Shown in pieces: positions 62,565 through 64,000 of a stretch of 64,000 nt of DNA. Positions within the stretch are counted from its first letter, which is position 1. The number at the start of each line of letters is the position of its first letter. Origin of the DNA: Pararhodobacter aggregans (GTDB lineage Bacteria > Pseudomonadota > Alphaproteobacteria > Rhodobacterales > Rhodobacteraceae); NCBI RefSeq assembly GCF_003075525.1, contig NZ_QDDR01000012.1:1-64000 (forward strand), given 5' to 3'. The translations under genes were made by a program, and so were the position numbers. Below the pieces are notes generated by a model. That model saw nothing but the letters and a program-made list of their open reading frames with translations. It was not told where the DNA came from and made no database searches.

Positions 62565-63593
62565 ATGAACTATCGTTCCCTTGGCCGCAGCGGCTTCATG
62601 GTGGCGCCGCTCGCGCTCGGCACCTTCAATTTCGGCGGGCCGACAGACGAGGCGACCTCGATCCGCATCATGCTCCGGGCGCTCGACGCCGGGATCAACC
62701 TGTTCGACGTTGCCAATTCCTACAACGAGGGCCGCAGCGAGGAATTCGTCGGCAAGGCCATCGCCGAATGGGGCCGGCGCGATGATGTGGTGATCGCCAC
62801 GAAGGTGCATTTCCCGGTGGGGCAGGGACCCAACGACAGCGGCAACTCGCGCTATCACATCCTGCGCGAATGCGACCGCAGCCTGGCCCGCATGAAGGTC
62901 GACCATATCGACCTTCTGCAACTGCACCGCCCCGACTTCACCATCCCCGCGGACGAGACCTTGCGGGCGCTGGATGATCTGGTGGCCGCGGGCAAGGTTC
63001 GATACATCGGCACGTCGTCCTTTCCGGCCTGGAAGGTGATGGAGGCCGTCGCCCTGGCCGACCGGCGGGGATGGGCGCGGCCGATCGTCGAACAGCCGCC
63101 CTATAACCTGCTTGACCGGCGGGTCGAGAATGAACTGGTGCCGCTCTGCCTGGCGCAGGGCCTGTCCCTGGTCCCCTACGCTCCGCTGGCCCAGGGCGTG
63201 CTGGCCGGGCGCTATGCGTCGGCCGATGACCTTCCGGCGGATTCGCGGGCGGTCACGCGGGGCGGTGTCTATTCGGACCGGGTGAACGACGCCGGTATCG
63301 CAGTCGGGCGGGAAGTCGCCCGGCTGGCGGCAGAGGCCGGCACGAGCGCCGCGCAGCTCGCCATGGCCTGGGTGCGCGACCAACCGGCGGTGGCGGCACC
63401 GCTGTTCGGCCCGCGGACGCTCGAGCAGCTGGAGCATATGCTGCCCGTTCTGGACCTGCCCTTTCCCCCCGACCTGCGGGAGGCCTTCGACACTCTGGTC
63501 CCGCCGGGAAGCGCGGTCACCAATTTCCACAACGGGGCACGCTGGATGAAGCAGGTGCTCGCCGTGCCGCATCCCGAAAGGACGCCCCGATGA
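62565..63593 (+). CDS. Aldo/keto reductase
   Basis: A 342-residue AKR with aspartate and tyrosine in LFDVANSYNEG, lysine in VIATKVHF, and histidine in LQLHRPD. It resembles the AKR of cluster A (23060) in fold and motif order. The ATG at 62565 gives NYRSLGRSGFMVAPLALGTF, the standard N-terminus; the longer frame overlaps the permease gene. It overlaps the next start by four bases (ATGA). Confidence 0.9.
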   Translation: MNYRSLGRSGFMVAPLALGTFNFGGPTDEATSIRIMLRALDAGINLFDVANSYNEGRSEEFVGKAIAEWGRRDDVVIATKVHFPVGQGPNDSGNSRYHILRECDRSLARMKVDHIDLLQLHRPDFTIPADETLRALDDLVAAGKVRYIGTSSFPAWKVMEAVALADRRGWARPIVEQPPYNLLDRRVENELVPLCLAQGLSLVPYAPLAQGVLAGRYASADDLPADSRAVTRGGVYSDRVNDAGIAVGREVARLAAEAGTSAAQLAMAWVRDQPAVAAPLFGPRTLEQLEHMLPVLDLPFPPDLREAFDTLVPPGSAVTNFHNGARWMKQVLAVPHPERTPR

Positions 63594-63973
63594 CCGAGAT
63601 GGACGCCCCGATTGCCCTGGCCGATGCCTATGCCCGCGCATTTCATGCGGGCGACGCGGACCGGCTGCGCGCGATCTTCCTGCCTGAGTGCAAACTGCAA
63701 TTCGTCGATGGCGATGCGCTCAGGTGCTTCGAGGCCCGGGACTGGATCGACCTCGTGGCGAGCCGCCCCTCGCAGGCGGCGCAGGGGCGGGCGCTGGATT
63801 ATCGACTGGTCTCGGCCCACATGGCCGGGCCCCATTGCGCGGCCGTCGCGCTGGAAATGGCAGCGGAACCCGGTTCCCGTTTCAGCGATGTGCTGCACCT
63901 GCTGCGCATCGGCGGGGTCTGGAAGATCGTCGCCAAGTCCTTTGCGGTGCTGCCGGTCGCCGTCGCCTCGTAG
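63590..63973 (+). CDS. SnoaL-like/NTF2-fold protein
   Basis: A 127-residue protein with the NTF2-like cone-fold pattern: ALADAYARAFHAGDADRLRAIFL at the start, CEARDW region in the middle and FSDVLHLLRIGGVWKIVAKSF at the end, the last being a typical NTF2 strand pair. Members act as isomerases, cyclases or binding proteins for small molecules. It is translationally coupled to the aldo/keto reductase (ATGA). The function is open. Confidence 0.82.
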   Translation: MTEMDAPIALADAYARAFHAGDADRLRAIFLPECKLQFVDGDALRCFEARDWIDLVASRPSQAAQGRALDYRLVSAHMAGPHCAAVALEMAAEPGSRFSDVLHLLRIGGVWKIVAKSFAVLPVAVAS

Positions 63974-64000
63974 GACGCGCGAGCGGCCCGGCAGCCTCAA

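Overview
The DNA is about two-thirds G+C, has the codon use of an alphaproteobacterium, and carries a complete repABC replication/partition cassette. Together with TRAP transporters and FecI/FecR/TonB iron uptake this points to a Rhodobacterales/Paracoccus-like bacterium, and to a plasmid or chromid rather than the main chromosome. Genus assignment is inference.

Layout. 0-9.9 kb: mixed genes (end of a ferredoxin/flavodoxin reductase, flavodoxin, pentapeptide-repeat protein; HPP-CBS membrane protein and NADP-type glutamate dehydrogenase; a double-domain Rnk-like protein; GntR regulator facing a TauE/SafE exporter; PhyH-type dioxygenase facing a LysR regulator; a Fic protein). 10.1-15.0 kb: repC, antisense ctRNA, repB and repA with two parS palindromes, then a serine recombinase.

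15.5-31.7 kb (cluster A): a catabolic cluster with benzyl-alcohol-type dehydrogenase, two glutathione transferases, two alpha/beta hydrolases, a crotonase, a CoA-transferase, a carboxymuconolactone-decarboxylase-like protein, a UTRA GntR regulator, aldo/keto reductase, two sister aldehyde dehydrogenases, an SDR, a full TRAP transporter and a metallo-hydrolase. A shared 19-bp operator-like motif lies upstream of several of these units.

31.8-43.4 kb: DoxX protein, ABC exporter, siderophore-interacting reductase, and a tightly overlapping minus-strand operon for siderophore uptake (sigma factor, FecR, TonB receptor with STN signalling domain, binding protein, two permeases, ATPase). 43.7-44.1 kb holds a rhodanese remnant.

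44.1-64 kb (cluster B): a second catabolic cluster. Its minus-strand core (acyl-CoA dehydrogenase, enoyl-CoA hydratase, CoA-transferase, thiolase-like protein without the usual cysteine, DUF35 partner, BKACE enzyme, SDR, SMP-30 lactonase, aldehyde dehydrogenase) reads as a CoA-dependent side-chain shortening route ending in a retro-aldol cleavage and aldehyde oxidation. It is followed by GMC oxidoreductase, flavin reductase, serine hydrolase, a Fbp-type ABC transporter, aldo/keto reductase and a SnoaL-like protein. Two divergent promoters in this cluster share another 19-bp motif (16/19 identical). Clusters A and B contain parallel sets of enzyme families, and their substrates cannot be told from sequence alone.
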